From an uncultured Veillonella sp. (GTDB taxonomy: Bacteria; Bacillota; Negativicutes; Veillonellales; Veillonellaceae): DNA of 23,064 bases. The stretch spans positions 1 through 23,064 of the forward strand of contig NZ_UQYC01000025.1 in the NCBI RefSeq assembly GCF_900545205.1, in the 5' to 3' direction. A program made the position numbers and the translations under genes. Positions 14,342 through 22,595 of the stretch are shown here, piece after piece. Numbering within the stretch: the first letter of the stretch is position 1; each line of letters starts with the position of its first letter. The notes under the pieces are model-generated. The model saw nothing but the letters and a program-made list of their open reading frames with translations. It searched no databases and had not been told where the DNA came from.

Positions 14342-14370
14342 ATCGTAGTCCACATGCAATGTATTGTCAA
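14342..14370 (-). promoter_or_regulatory. Promoter for the CoA transferase-mutase operon
   Basis: The minus strand shows a perfect -35 TTGACA (14365-14370), a 17-bp spacer and -10 TACGAT (14342-14347). The predicted leader is about 65 nt. Confidence 0.75.
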
Positions 14371-14624
14371 CTTATATGACTAAAATGTATTTTTTATCAC
14401 ACTTTATATAGCATTATGATTAAAATGCATAGATTTTCATACTTTCACATAAGTTTTATTCACATCGCTATAACTCACAGGAATTATCGATTTATGGCAT
14501 ATATTGATGTTTTTCAATTAAATCGAACTCTCTCTATACAATATATAGACCCTTTTCAATATAAAATAACATCCCATATACAAGAACTAGACCATACACC
14601 TCCCTATAAAGATACAACGATATG
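14371..14624. other. AT-rich gap without a recognisable gene
   Basis: Between the terminator of the O-antigen ligase-like gene and the CoA transferase promoter I see no supported gene. The only longish open frame is on the plus strand (14416-14655), lacks a ribosome site and runs into the terminator. No B12-box (GCCACTG) or other riboswitch core was found. Confidence 0.5.
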
Positions 14625-14688
14625 CAAAAAACCGGCTTTCAAATGCCAACGATAATGTTCAATTATGTCTAACATTAGAAAACCGGTT
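14625..14688 (-). terminator. Intrinsic terminator of the lon-to-O-antigen ligase run
   Basis: Arms AACCGGTTTTC and GAAAGCCGGTT (14678-14688 and 14630-14640, one G-T pair) enclose a 37-nt loop that has its own AATGTT/AACATT pairing. On the minus strand a TTTTTT run follows. The long loop is unusual, but stem and T-run are good. Confidence 0.7.
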
Positions 14689-14696
14689 ATACTACT

Positions 14697-14725
14697 TAAT
14701 ACGTACCTACCCAAGGTATGTATTA
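14697..14725. repeat. Inverted repeat after the O-antigen ligase-like gene
   Basis: Twelve-base arms 14697-14708 and 14714-14725 match with one mismatch around a 5-nt loop. It lies between the stop codon at 14790 and the terminator. No T-run follows; it may protect the transcript end. Confidence 0.45.
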
Positions 14726-14789
14726 ATTATACCATATTATGAAATTATATATCTACCATAAAACATGCTAATTATACAAGATATTACAA

Positions 14790-16028
14790 TTATGCAGATT
14801 TATCAGCAGACAACTGAACTTTTACAAAAGCCCCTACCCAGCCAAACAACTGCCAAAACACGATGGTTACTTGATGACTGTATAGCTCAAAGTCAGATAA
14901 GCCGCTAAATAAAACCCCTATAGCTAGAGCCCCTACACCAATTTGTGCAGCTTGACGGAATATATCCCCTTTAAGTCTTATAGATGTAATAACATGACCA
15001 ATAATAACTGCTAGGAATGATATCAATCCAGGGATACCTGTTTCAGCTAATATATTGAGATACAAATTATGAGCATGATACATCAAGACGTGAGGTCCTT
15101 GAATATAATAGTTATAATCTGGATATACTAGGTAAAATGTATTCCACCCGATACCAAAGATTGGGTTTTCACGTACGATATACATGGTACTATCCCATAA
15201 AGCCCATCGAAGATCAGCTGATGTATCATGCCCTTGGAATATGGACCAAAGTCGTGATGCAATTTCACCATCATAAAAGTATAAGATGATTGGCACAGCT
15301 AATAACGATAAGAATAATCGTCTCTCAACAAAGATAGCCCAATATAAAATCATGGCAGCAAAGCTAATCCAAATTCCTCTGGAATAGGTTAGTAGCATCG
15401 TTAAGAACAATATAATTCCTACAACGAGCATCGTCACAACTTCACGCGTACGATTTTCTTTCATATATACCAAGATATAACTGATACATACGCTGAGTAT
15501 CATCAATAGATAAGCGCCTAATAAATTAGGGTTTTGTAATGTGGACGACATGCGACGCATCAATTTTGGAAACTGTGCTGCATCTACCCACTCTTTTATA
15601 TGTATGTTAGGAACAAATACATATTGATAAGCACCTATGATACACACTAGAACAGCAGTACCTAATAAGGCACGAAGAAAATAATTCCACTGTTTAGGTG
15701 TTTGAATGTATGTACGAACTAAATAATACATACCTCCACTGGCCACGATTTGATAAAACCAACTTTGAAGTGACCAATCCCAATTTTCTGAAAGCAGCGA
15801 AGATATTCCAGTCCATACTACAAAAATCATAACAGACCACGATAAATAGCCCGTTGGTAAGCTTAGTGATTTACTAGATATCAAATCATATAAAGCAAGC
15901 CCTATAGCAAGCCAGAGAAGTACATCTCCCACCATAGGTTGTAATGGCATAGCAACAACAACGCCATAAATTAGACGCTCAATATAGAACGTGATTCTCT
16001 TCTGATTAGGAATGAGTGAGAGTTCCAT
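14790..16028 (-). CDS. O-antigen ligase-like membrane protein (WaaL/Wzy_C family)
   Basis: The 412-residue polytopic protein has about 10-12 predicted helices. The large outside loop in the C half carries the family pattern: a RWALWDS segment, NPIFGIGWNTF, then HAHNLYLNILAETGIPGL. In WaaL-type enzymes the histidine and arginines of this loop transfer a lipid-linked glycan to lipid A core; related proteins are polymerases or protein glycosyltransferases. A diderm Veillonella has lipopolysaccharide, so a ligase is plausible, but the glycan is unknown. The gene lies only nine bases after folC, its ribosome site AAGGTGA overlapping the folC stop, and is the last gene of the lon-valS run. No other envelope-glycan genes are nearby. 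Confidence 0.85.
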   Translation of the reverse strand: MELSLIPNQKRITFYIERLIYGVVVAMPLQPMVGDVLLWLAIGLALYDLISSKSLSLPTGYLSWSVMIFVVWTGISSLLSENWDWSLQSWFYQIVASGGMYYLVRTYIQTPKQWNYFLRALLGTAVLVCIIGAYQYVFVPNIHIKEWVDAAQFPKLMRRMSSTLQNPNLLGAYLLMILSVCISYILVYMKENRTREVVTMLVVGIILFLTMLLTYSRGIWISFAAMILYWAIFVERRLFLSLLAVPIILYFYDGEIASRLWSIFQGHDTSADLRWALWDSTMYIVRENPIFGIGWNTFYLVYPDYNYYIQGPHVLMYHAHNLYLNILAETGIPGLISFLAVIIGHVITSIRLKGDIFRQAAQIGVGALAIGVLFSGLSDFELYSHQVTIVFWQLFGWVGAFVKVQLSADKSA

Positions 16029-16037
16029 AGGCTCACC

Positions 16038-17345
16038 TTAATGACTCATCTCATGGTTAAACCACTGACGAGCATCTCCTAAAATATATAAAGATCCACA
16101 AACGGCGATAATATCACCTGATTTTGTATGTTTGTAGGCTAAGGCCAATGCATCTTCAACAGAATCTGCTGTTTGCGCTATCGCTTTCGGTACAATGTGG
16201 CGTATCTTCTCAACTAAAACCTCTGGTACTTCCGTTCTATCTGTTGGTGCTGGTACAACAAGAACAGTGTCCCCTGGTTTAACGACCTCACGAATAATAG
16301 CATCTTGATTTTTATCTTTAAGAATGGCCATCACAATCGTTTTTGATGCTTCCTTAAATAACTCAGTATAGGTCATGCTAAATGATTCTGCGCCAGCCGC
16401 ATTATGAGCACCGTCAAAGATAAAGGTGCGATCTAAGCCTCGTTTTACTTCAAAACGACCTGCCCACGTAGTACGGGCAAAGCCTTCACGCATGGTTTCT
16501 TCACTGATACTCTTATCATCTTTCATCAATAGACGTACAGCCATCAACGCACAGGCGAGATTTACAGATTGATGAATACCTGCCATCGTCGTAAAGAGCA
16601 TAGCCGGCGCTTCATTAGTAGTACTCACCGTAATCATTTGACCACCTGTTACAGCACTACGGCTATCGATCCCAAAATCTTTATTGAATGCATACACTTT
16701 AGCATGCTTCTCTTTAGCTACCTCTTCAATAATGCGAAGAGGTGCATCCTGTGCAGCTGTTACAACAGGAACTTTATCTTTAATAATACCAGCCTTGTGA
16801 CGTGCAATTTCCTCAACAGTATCACCACAATATGCTTGATGATCGATTGTTACATTGGTAATAACAGAGACTTTTGGAGTCACGATATTTGTGGAGTCTA
16901 GTAATCCACCTAAGCCAACTTCTACCACTGCATAGTCTACAGCTTGATCTTTGAAGAACAAAAAGGCTGCAGCCGTCAAGATTTCAAATTGTGTTGGTGC
17001 TTCTATGCCGTTACTAATGATAGTATCTACTGCTACTTTTACACGGCTAATTAACTTACCGAAGGCTTCCTCCGTAATATTTCCATCATTGATTTGAATT
17101 CGCTCCGTATAGGATTGAAGGTGAGGCGATGTAAATCGCCCCACCCGTAGTCCACTTGTAAACAGTGCGTAGGAAATATATGAGGTAACCGAGCCCTTAC
17201 CATTCGTTCCTGTAACATGAACAATTTTATAATCCTCTTGTGGATTCCCTAAGGCCTCCATAAGGGCTGTAATTCGTTCAAGTCCAGGCTTAATGCCAAA
17301 TGAAGATGCCTGTTCTAAATAGGCTAAGGCCTCTTGATATGTCAT
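16038..17345 (-). CDS. folC: Folylpolyglutamate synthase / dihydrofolate synthase
   Basis: The 435-residue Mur-ligase-family enzyme adds glutamate to dihydropteroate and/or tetrahydrofolate. The P-loop GTNGKGSV is at 46-53. The family block EVGLGGLLDSTN is at about 141-152, followed by the TIDHQ and RHKAGIIK segments, and the C-terminal domain carries FDGAHN. The length is usual. Whether it has both activities cannot be read from sequence. AGGAGGTTTAT precedes the ATG. It lies 12 nt after valS, the common valS-folC pairing in Firmicutes. Confidence 0.96.
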   Translation of the reverse strand: MTYQEALAYLEQASSFGIKPGLERITALMEALGNPQEDYKIVHVTGTNGKGSVTSYISYALFTSGLRVGRFTSPHLQSYTERIQINDGNITEEAFGKLISRVKVAVDTIISNGIEAPTQFEILTAAAFLFFKDQAVDYAVVEVGLGGLLDSTNIVTPKVSVITNVTIDHQAYCGDTVEEIARHKAGIIKDKVPVVTAAQDAPLRIIEEVAKEKHAKVYAFNKDFGIDSRSAVTGGQMITVSTTNEAPAMLFTTMAGIHQSVNLACALMAVRLLMKDDKSISEETMREGFARTTWAGRFEVKRGLDRTFIFDGAHNAAGAESFSMTYTELFKEASKTIVMAILKDKNQDAIIREVVKPGDTVLVVPAPTDRTEVPEVLVEKIRHIVPKAIAQTADSVEDALALAYKHTKSGDIIAVCGSLYILGDARQWFNHEMSH

Positions 17346-17357
17346 ATAAACCTCCTA

Positions 17358-20015
17358 TTATAAGGTTTCAAGGAACGCTTCACGTTCCAATAACGCTTGT
17401 TGTTTTTGTTTATATTCTTCTAACTTTTCTTTTTCTTTTGCTACTACAGCTTCAGGAGCTTTTGCTAGGAAGCCTTGGTTAGACAATTTACCTTCCAAAC
17501 GAGAAATTTCTTTTTCCATTTGGATTTTTTCCTTTGCAATACGCTCTCTTTCTTTTTCGCCATCGATTAAGTCTTTAAGCAAGAGATATACTTCCATACC
17601 ATTTACAACTGTTACAGTTGCATTTTCTGGTTTTGGATCATCCGCACCAAGAATAGTTACCTTCTCAGCCCAAGCTAATGTTACGAAGTAATCACTATGA
17701 TCGGCTACAGTTTGAGCCAATGCTTCATCTGTTGGCGCCACAATAACCTCAGCTTTTTTACCTAAAGGCACATTCATTTCAGCACGCATGTTGCGAATAC
17801 CTTTGATGGCATCCATCATAACTTCCATTTGACGTGCTGCACCTTCAAGATTATCAAACTTCAATGCTTCTGGCCATTTAGTAACAACGATGCTATCCCC
17901 TTCATGAGGCAAGTGTTGCCAAATGTGTTCTGTTACGAACGGCATGAATGGATGTAATAATTCAAGCATATGACGTAAGATTGTTACAAGTAAATATTGA
18001 ACTGTACGACGATCGCGTTCATTACCATCATTATACAAACGAGGTTTAGCTAATTCAATATACCAGTCACAGTAAGTATTCCAAATGAAATCATATACAG
18101 AGCTTGCTGCTTCACCCAATTCAAATTTATCTAGGTTAGAAGTTACACTTTGTACTGTTTCATTGTATTTTTGAACAATCCATTGGTCGGCCAATGTCAA
18201 ATCATCTGCTGTTGGAACGAAGCTTTCATCATAATTTGTAAGATTCATCAATACAAATTTAGATGCATTCCAAATCTTATTAGCGAAGTTACGATTTGCT
18301 TCAACACGTTCCATATAGAAGCGCATATCATTACCAGGTGTATTGCCAGTTACGAGAGTAAAACGCAATGCATCAGCACCATATTGGTCGATAACTTCAA
18401 GAGGGTTAATGCCATTGCCCAAGGATTTACTCATTTTACGGCCTTGGCTATCGCGCACAAGACCATGAATAAATACATGTTTAAATGGAATTTCATGTTC
18501 GAACTCAAGAGCCATGAAGATCATACGAGCAACCCAGAAGAAGATGATATCGTAACCAGTTACGAGAACACTTGTTGGGTACCATTGATTAAGCTCAGCA
18601 GTTTGTTCAGGCCACCCCATTGTAGCAAATGGCCACAAACCAGAGCTGAACCATGTATCAAGAACGTCTGGATCTTGTGTTACATGACCGTGACAATGAG
18701 GACATTCAGTGATGTCTTCACGGCTTACGATTGTTTCGCCGCAGTCATCACAGTACCATGCAGGAATGCGATGGCCCCACCACAATTGACGGGAAATGGT
18801 CCAGTCGCGGATGTTTTCAAGCCAGTTTACATAAGTTTTTGTAAACCGTTCAGGAACAAACTCTACTTCGTGGTCTTTAACAACCTTAAGAGCTGGCTCT
18901 GCTAATGGTTTCATATCTACAAACCATTGTTTAGATACCATTGGTTCGATAATTGTATTACAACGGGAGCAATGACCTACTGCATGGTCATGGTCATCGA
19001 TTTTTTCAAGTAAGCCTAATTCTTTGAGTTCTGCTACTACTTGTTTACGAGCTTCTTCACGAGTCATGCCATTGAACTTGCCAGCACCTTCATTCATTGT
19101 GGCATCATTGTTCATAACAACGATGGATTCCAAATTATGACGTTGGCCCATTTCAAAGTCATTAGGGTCATGAGCAGGTGTAATTTTTACACAGCCTGTA
19201 CCGAAGCTAGCATCTACATAGTCATCGGCAATTACAGGAATTTCGCGATTAACAAATGGCAAAATCAATGTTTTACCAATGAGATCTTTATAGCGATCAT
19301 CATCAGGATTTACTGCTACTGCTACGTCACCGAACATTGTTTCTGGACGAGTTGTAGCAACAATTACAAAGCGATTTTCTTCACCCTTTACAGGATATTT
19401 AATATGCCATAAGTGGCCATGTTCATCTTCATGTTCAACTTCAACATCAGATAAAGCAGTAGCACAGCGAGGGCACCAGTTGATAATACGTTCACCGCGA
19501 TAGATTAAACCTTTTTCATAAAGGCTTACGAATACTTCACGCACTGCATGATAGTATCCTTCATCCAATGTAAAACGTTCGCGAGACCAGTCACAAGATG
19601 CACCTAAGCTACGGATTTGTTTTACGATAGTATCACCGTATTCTTTTTTCCATTCCCATACGCGTTCTACAAATTTTTCACGGCCTAAATCATAGCGAGA
19701 TTTACCCTCTTCTTTAGCGAGCATCTCTTCTACCTTGATTTGTGTAGCAATACCAGCATGGTCAGTACCAGGCATCCACAATACATTGTAGCCTTGCATG
19801 CGTTTAAAACGGATGAGGATATCTTGCAATGTATTGTCTAAAGCATGGCCCATGTGCAACATACCAGTTACATTAGGAGGCGGCAATACGATACTAAATG
19901 GTTCTTTATTTGTGTCTACTTCTTCGTGAAAGTATCCTTGGTTTTCCCAATAAGAATACCATTTCCCTTCTATTTCACCGGGGTTATAAGTGGTTAAATT
20001 TTCGTAGGTTTTCAT
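17358..20015 (-). CDS. valS: Valyl-tRNA synthetase
   Basis: The 885-residue class Ia synthetase charges tRNA-Val. The HIGH motif is HMGH at 54-57, within PPPNVTGMLHMGHALD; KMSKS is at 527-531. The editing domain (about 200-345) includes TTRPETMFGD. Cysteine pairs C181/C184, C349/C352, C422/C425 and C438/C441 may bind zinc. The C-terminal 65 residues form the coiled coil typical of ValRS, rich in Lys and Glu. TAGGAGGAACG precedes the ATG. It follows tatC by 21 nt. No T-box leader is present upstream, and it appears to be co-transcribed from the lon side. Confidence 0.98.
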   Translation of the reverse strand: MKTYENLTTYNPGEIEGKWYSYWENQGYFHEEVDTNKEPFSIVLPPPNVTGMLHMGHALDNTLQDILIRFKRMQGYNVLWMPGTDHAGIATQIKVEEMLAKEEGKSRYDLGREKFVERVWEWKKEYGDTIVKQIRSLGASCDWSRERFTLDEGYYHAVREVFVSLYEKGLIYRGERIINWCPRCATALSDVEVEHEDEHGHLWHIKYPVKGEENRFVIVATTRPETMFGDVAVAVNPDDDRYKDLIGKTLILPFVNREIPVIADDYVDASFGTGCVKITPAHDPNDFEMGQRHNLESIVVMNNDATMNEGAGKFNGMTREEARKQVVAELKELGLLEKIDDHDHAVGHCSRCNTIIEPMVSKQWFVDMKPLAEPALKVVKDHEVEFVPERFTKTYVNWLENIRDWTISRQLWWGHRIPAWYCDDCGETIVSREDITECPHCHGHVTQDPDVLDTWFSSGLWPFATMGWPEQTAELNQWYPTSVLVTGYDIIFFWVARMIFMALEFEHEIPFKHVFIHGLVRDSQGRKMSKSLGNGINPLEVIDQYGADALRFTLVTGNTPGNDMRFYMERVEANRNFANKIWNASKFVLMNLTNYDESFVPTADDLTLADQWIVQKYNETVQSVTSNLDKFELGEAASSVYDFIWNTYCDWYIELAKPRLYNDGNERDRRTVQYLLVTILRHMLELLHPFMPFVTEHIWQHLPHEGDSIVVTKWPEALKFDNLEGAARQMEVMMDAIKGIRNMRAEMNVPLGKKAEVIVAPTDEALAQTVADHSDYFVTLAWAEKVTILGADDPKPENATVTVVNGMEVYLLLKDLIDGEKERERIAKEKIQMEKEISRLEGKLSNQGFLAKAPEAVVAKEKEKLEEYKQKQQALLEREAFLETL

Positions 20016-20036
20016 CGTTCCTCCTAAATAAACTCC

Positions 20037-20927
20037 TTAGCGCTTCATAATCTTAGCCAATACAAATAGGCTCGTTTCATATAGCAATATCATAGGCAAT
20101 GCAATCATCGTTTGAGAGAACATATCCGGTGTTGGTGAAATGACAGCACCTATGATAAAGGATATAAGAATAAATATCTTTCGCTTCGTTTTTAAAAAAC
20201 GAGATGTAATTAAGTTGAAATATCCCAAGATGATTAAAATCAACGGCAACTCAAAGATAAATCCAAAGGGTAGTACAAAGGATAATACAAAGTCCATGTA
20301 CTGACCGATGGAAAATAGCGGTTGTAATTCGTCTGTAGCAAAGCCCATAAAGAACTTAACGGCTGCAGGTAGCACGAGAAAATAAGAAAATACAATACCG
20401 ATGCCAAATAGTCCTATGGCAACCGGTAAAATCCAGTTAGATAACTGCTTTTCTCGTACAGTAAGGGCTGGCTTAACAAATAGCCAAATCTGATGCAATA
20501 TAATAGGCGCCCCTATAATAAGACCACCTACTATAGACACCTTCATATATGTAAAGAAAGCTTCAGTTGGTTTCATATAATAGAGCTTACCAGCTGGTTT
20601 TAGGAGTATTTCCAATAAAAAGTCTACATAATAATAAGAAATACAAGTTCCTATAACAACTGCAACAGCCATTATAATTAGACGCTTTCGCAATTCAGAT
20701 AGATGTCCCACAAGGGATAGTTCCCGAGCTTCGTCCATCATTTTCTGTTCCATCTCAGTATAAATAGGTTCATCTTCTGGTTCCTCAGGAACCCGCTGAT
20801 TTGCCACCTTATACCGCTCTTGCTCAGCCTTTAATTCAGCTTCGCGACGCTTTTGACGAACTACACTATCAAAAGAAGGTTTTTGTATGGGATATTCGAA
20901 GTCCGGTTTTGGTTCGAATGGTTCCAT
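20037..20927 (-). CDS. tatC: TatC with a charged N-terminal extension
   Basis: The 296-residue protein is the multispanning receptor of the twin-arginine translocase, which exports folded proteins across the inner membrane. Six helices are predicted. The family start region HLSELRKRL is at 75-83, where usual TatC proteins begin within about 15 residues. Here about 60-65 hydrophilic residues precede it, rich in Glu, Lys, Arg and Pro (for example EAELKAEQERYK, EEPEDEP). The upstream ATG has AAAGG eight bases before it and lies one base after the preceding stop; an internal start at M59 or M63 lacks a good ribosome site but cannot be excluded. No tatA is nearby. The gene sits between the polyprenyl synthase and valS. 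Confidence 0.94.
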   Translation of the reverse strand: MEPFEPKPDFEYPIQKPSFDSVVRQKRREAELKAEQERYKVANQRVPEEPEDEPIYTEMEQKMMDEARELSLVGHLSELRKRLIIMAVAVVIGTCISYYYVDFLLEILLKPAGKLYYMKPTEAFFTYMKVSIVGGLIIGAPIILHQIWLFVKPALTVREKQLSNWILPVAIGLFGIGIVFSYFLVLPAAVKFFMGFATDELQPLFSIGQYMDFVLSFVLPFGFIFELPLILIILGYFNLITSRFLKTKRKIFILISFIIGAVISPTPDMFSQTMIALPMILLYETSLFVLAKIMKR

Positions 20928-20928
20928 A

Positions 20929-21900
20929 TTATACCTTTCTATCAGCTAAATTTTCTACTGCCATCACAAGGAATTCCTTGCCTGGGAAATCGCGTACAGC
21001 ATCGAGTGCAGCCAAAGCATCTTTGCAATATTGATCAGCTACAGCTAATGTATTATCAATACCACCTTGACTGATAACATAGTCGATAATAGCCTGCTCA
21101 TCACCGCCATTATGTAAGGCCTTAATGTCTGCAAGCAATTTATCTTTATTATCATCATTAACGATGCTTAACAACGGATATGTCAATAAACCTTCGCGAA
21201 GATCATTCCCCACTGGTTTACCAGTCGTCTCTGTTGTTTCACGATAATCCATAATATCATCAGTGATTTGGAATGCCATGCCCAACGCATGACCATATTT
21301 TTTCAACTCAACGATTTCAGATTCGCTCCAGCCCCCTAATAGGCCCCCCAATTCCATACAGCCTTCCATAAAGTCTGCTGTTTTCTTTTGGGTCTTAGTC
21401 ATATAGCGATCAATACCTTGATCGATGCGGTATACATCTTCCATCTGCATGAACTCACCTTCCACAAGGCAAGTAATAATATGGGAGAAAATTTGTAAAT
21501 ACTTCATATTAGGCATTTCAGACACGATTTGGAATGCTTTGGCAAATAAGTAGTCCCCACTAAGGATGGCTACCTTATTGCCTTTGTGCATATGAATCGT
21601 TTCTTCACCGCGACGAATTTCAGCTTGATCTAATACATCATCGTGAATCAGTGTCGCTAAATGAAGCATTTCTACAGCTTCAGCAATTCTAATACGCTGA
21701 CGTTCTACAGATGTACCTGCATTAGCAATCAATAAACATAATTGCGCACGCAAGCGCTTGCCACCTGCAGCAGATAATGGTCGAATCAGTGCATTAAAGT
21801 CTTCTGCACCTGTATTAAAAGATGATGCAAGAGACTCTTCCACACCCTCTAAATCTAGAGCGATGCGTTCCATAATCTCTAATTCATTGGTTTGACTCAT
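20929..21900 (-). CDS. Long-chain polyprenyl diphosphate synthase
   Basis: The 323-residue trans-prenyltransferase elongates allylic diphosphates with isopentenyl diphosphate, probably for the menaquinone or demethylmenaquinone side chain. The two aspartate-rich motifs are DDVLD (87-91) and DDIMD (214-218). The residue five before the first motif is alanine (A82), not a bulky aromatic, which fits long products such as heptaprenyl to octaprenyl, as in HepT and IspB. The N-terminal GGKRLR substrate motif is at about 46-51. The start codon overlaps the ysxC stop by four bases (ATGA), which implies translational coupling. Exact chain length is not readable. Confidence 0.93.
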   Translation of the reverse strand: MSQTNELEIMERIALDLEGVEESLASSFNTGAEDFNALIRPLSAAGGKRLRAQLCLLIANAGTSVERQRIRIAEAVEMLHLATLIHDDVLDQAEIRRGEETIHMHKGNKVAILSGDYLFAKAFQIVSEMPNMKYLQIFSHIITCLVEGEFMQMEDVYRIDQGIDRYMTKTQKKTADFMEGCMELGGLLGGWSESEIVELKKYGHALGMAFQITDDIMDYRETTETTGKPVGNDLREGLLTYPLLSIVNDDNKDKLLADIKALHNGGDEQAIIDYVISQGGIDNTLAVADQYCKDALAALDAVRDFPGKEFLVMAVENLADRKV

Positions 21901-22595
21901 GCTTCATCTCCTACTAGAACTTTATTGATGCGTTGTTGTAAAAGCTCACGGCCTGTATGCTTCGAAGAGCTATACAGAATTGGCGGCGTTGCAGTTGGGT
22001 ACATTTCCTTAATGATCGCTAAATTAGCAGACTTTTCTTTAGCTGTTAATTTATCGACCTTAGTCACTACGATTTGTAATGGTACACCAGCTTCAACGAG
22101 CCAGTCATAAGCAACCTTATCGATAGGCATCTCTGGATGACGAGCATCAATTAATAAACATAACAACATCAATCGTTCAGAATATAAAATATAATCGGCA
22201 ATAAAGGAAGACCACAAATTGCGGTTTCCTTTATTTGTCTTTGCAAATCCATACCCAGGAAGGTCAACGAGGAACCAATGATAACGGCGCTCCTCTGTTT
22301 CAGAAATATCCTCTTTTGACTCCACATCAAAATAGTTTATCGTCTTTGTCTTACCTGGTTGACCACTAACGAGGGCTAACCCACGATAATTACACAACGA
22401 GTTAATCAACGAAGATTTGCCCACATTAGAGCGTCCGATGAAAGCAATTTCTACAGTATTCCCTTCAGGATATTGATCCGCCTTCACACAGGAAGTATTA
22501 TATTTTGCTGCTATAATACGAGGCCCCTTCGGTTCTTTTCGTGTATATTGTGGTTTTGGGCCCATTTGTTTAGTGGATTTTTTCTTTTTTTGCAT
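21897..22595 (-). CDS. ysxC: Ribosome biogenesis GTPase YihA/YsxC
   Basis: The 232-residue Era-like GTPase helps assemble the large ribosomal subunit. G motifs are clear: G1 GRSNVGKS (54-61), G3 DLPG (111-114), G4 TKVD (178-181) and a SSSKHTG G5 region. The family is usually close to 195-200 residues. The extra length is mainly about 30-35 N-terminal residues that are rich in Lys, Arg and Pro and may contact RNA. The ATG overlaps the lon stop by one base (TAATG) and has no strong ribosome site, so translation is probably coupled to lon. The lon-ysxC order is the same as in Bacillus. Confidence 0.96.
   Translation of the reverse strand: MQKKKKSTKQMGPKPQYTRKEPKGPRIIAAKYNTSCVKADQYPEGNTVEIAFIGRSNVGKSSLINSLCNYRGLALVSGQPGKTKTINYFDVESKEDISETEERRYHWFLVDLPGYGFAKTNKGNRNLWSSFIADYILYSERLMLLCLLIDARHPEMPIDKVAYDWLVEAGVPLQIVVTKVDKLTAKEKSANLAIIKEMYPTATPPILYSSSKHTGRELLQQRINKVLVGDEA

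Noticed and set aside
14540..14615. Possible 21-codon peptide on the minus strand after AGGGAGG
   Set aside because: The GTG start touches the ribosome site and the nearby ATG reads only two codons; no supporting conservation can be seen from one sequence.
14416..14655. Open frame of 79 codons on the plus strand in the gap before the CoA transferase gene
   Set aside because: No ribosome site, composition follows the AT-rich gap, and it runs into the terminator of the opposite strand.
14295..14789. Cobalamin riboswitch ahead of the B12-dependent mutase operon
   Set aside because: I looked for the B12-box and found no such core; the only structures are a terminator, an inverted repeat and a small leader hairpin.
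18150..18905. Plus-strand open frame of 251 codons inside valS
   Set aside because: It lies entirely antisense to a conserved synthetase, has Cys- and Phe-rich composition typical of shadow frames, and no start signals.
20016..20036. T-box leader for valS
   Set aside because: The gap from tatC is only 21 nt, too short for a T-box.
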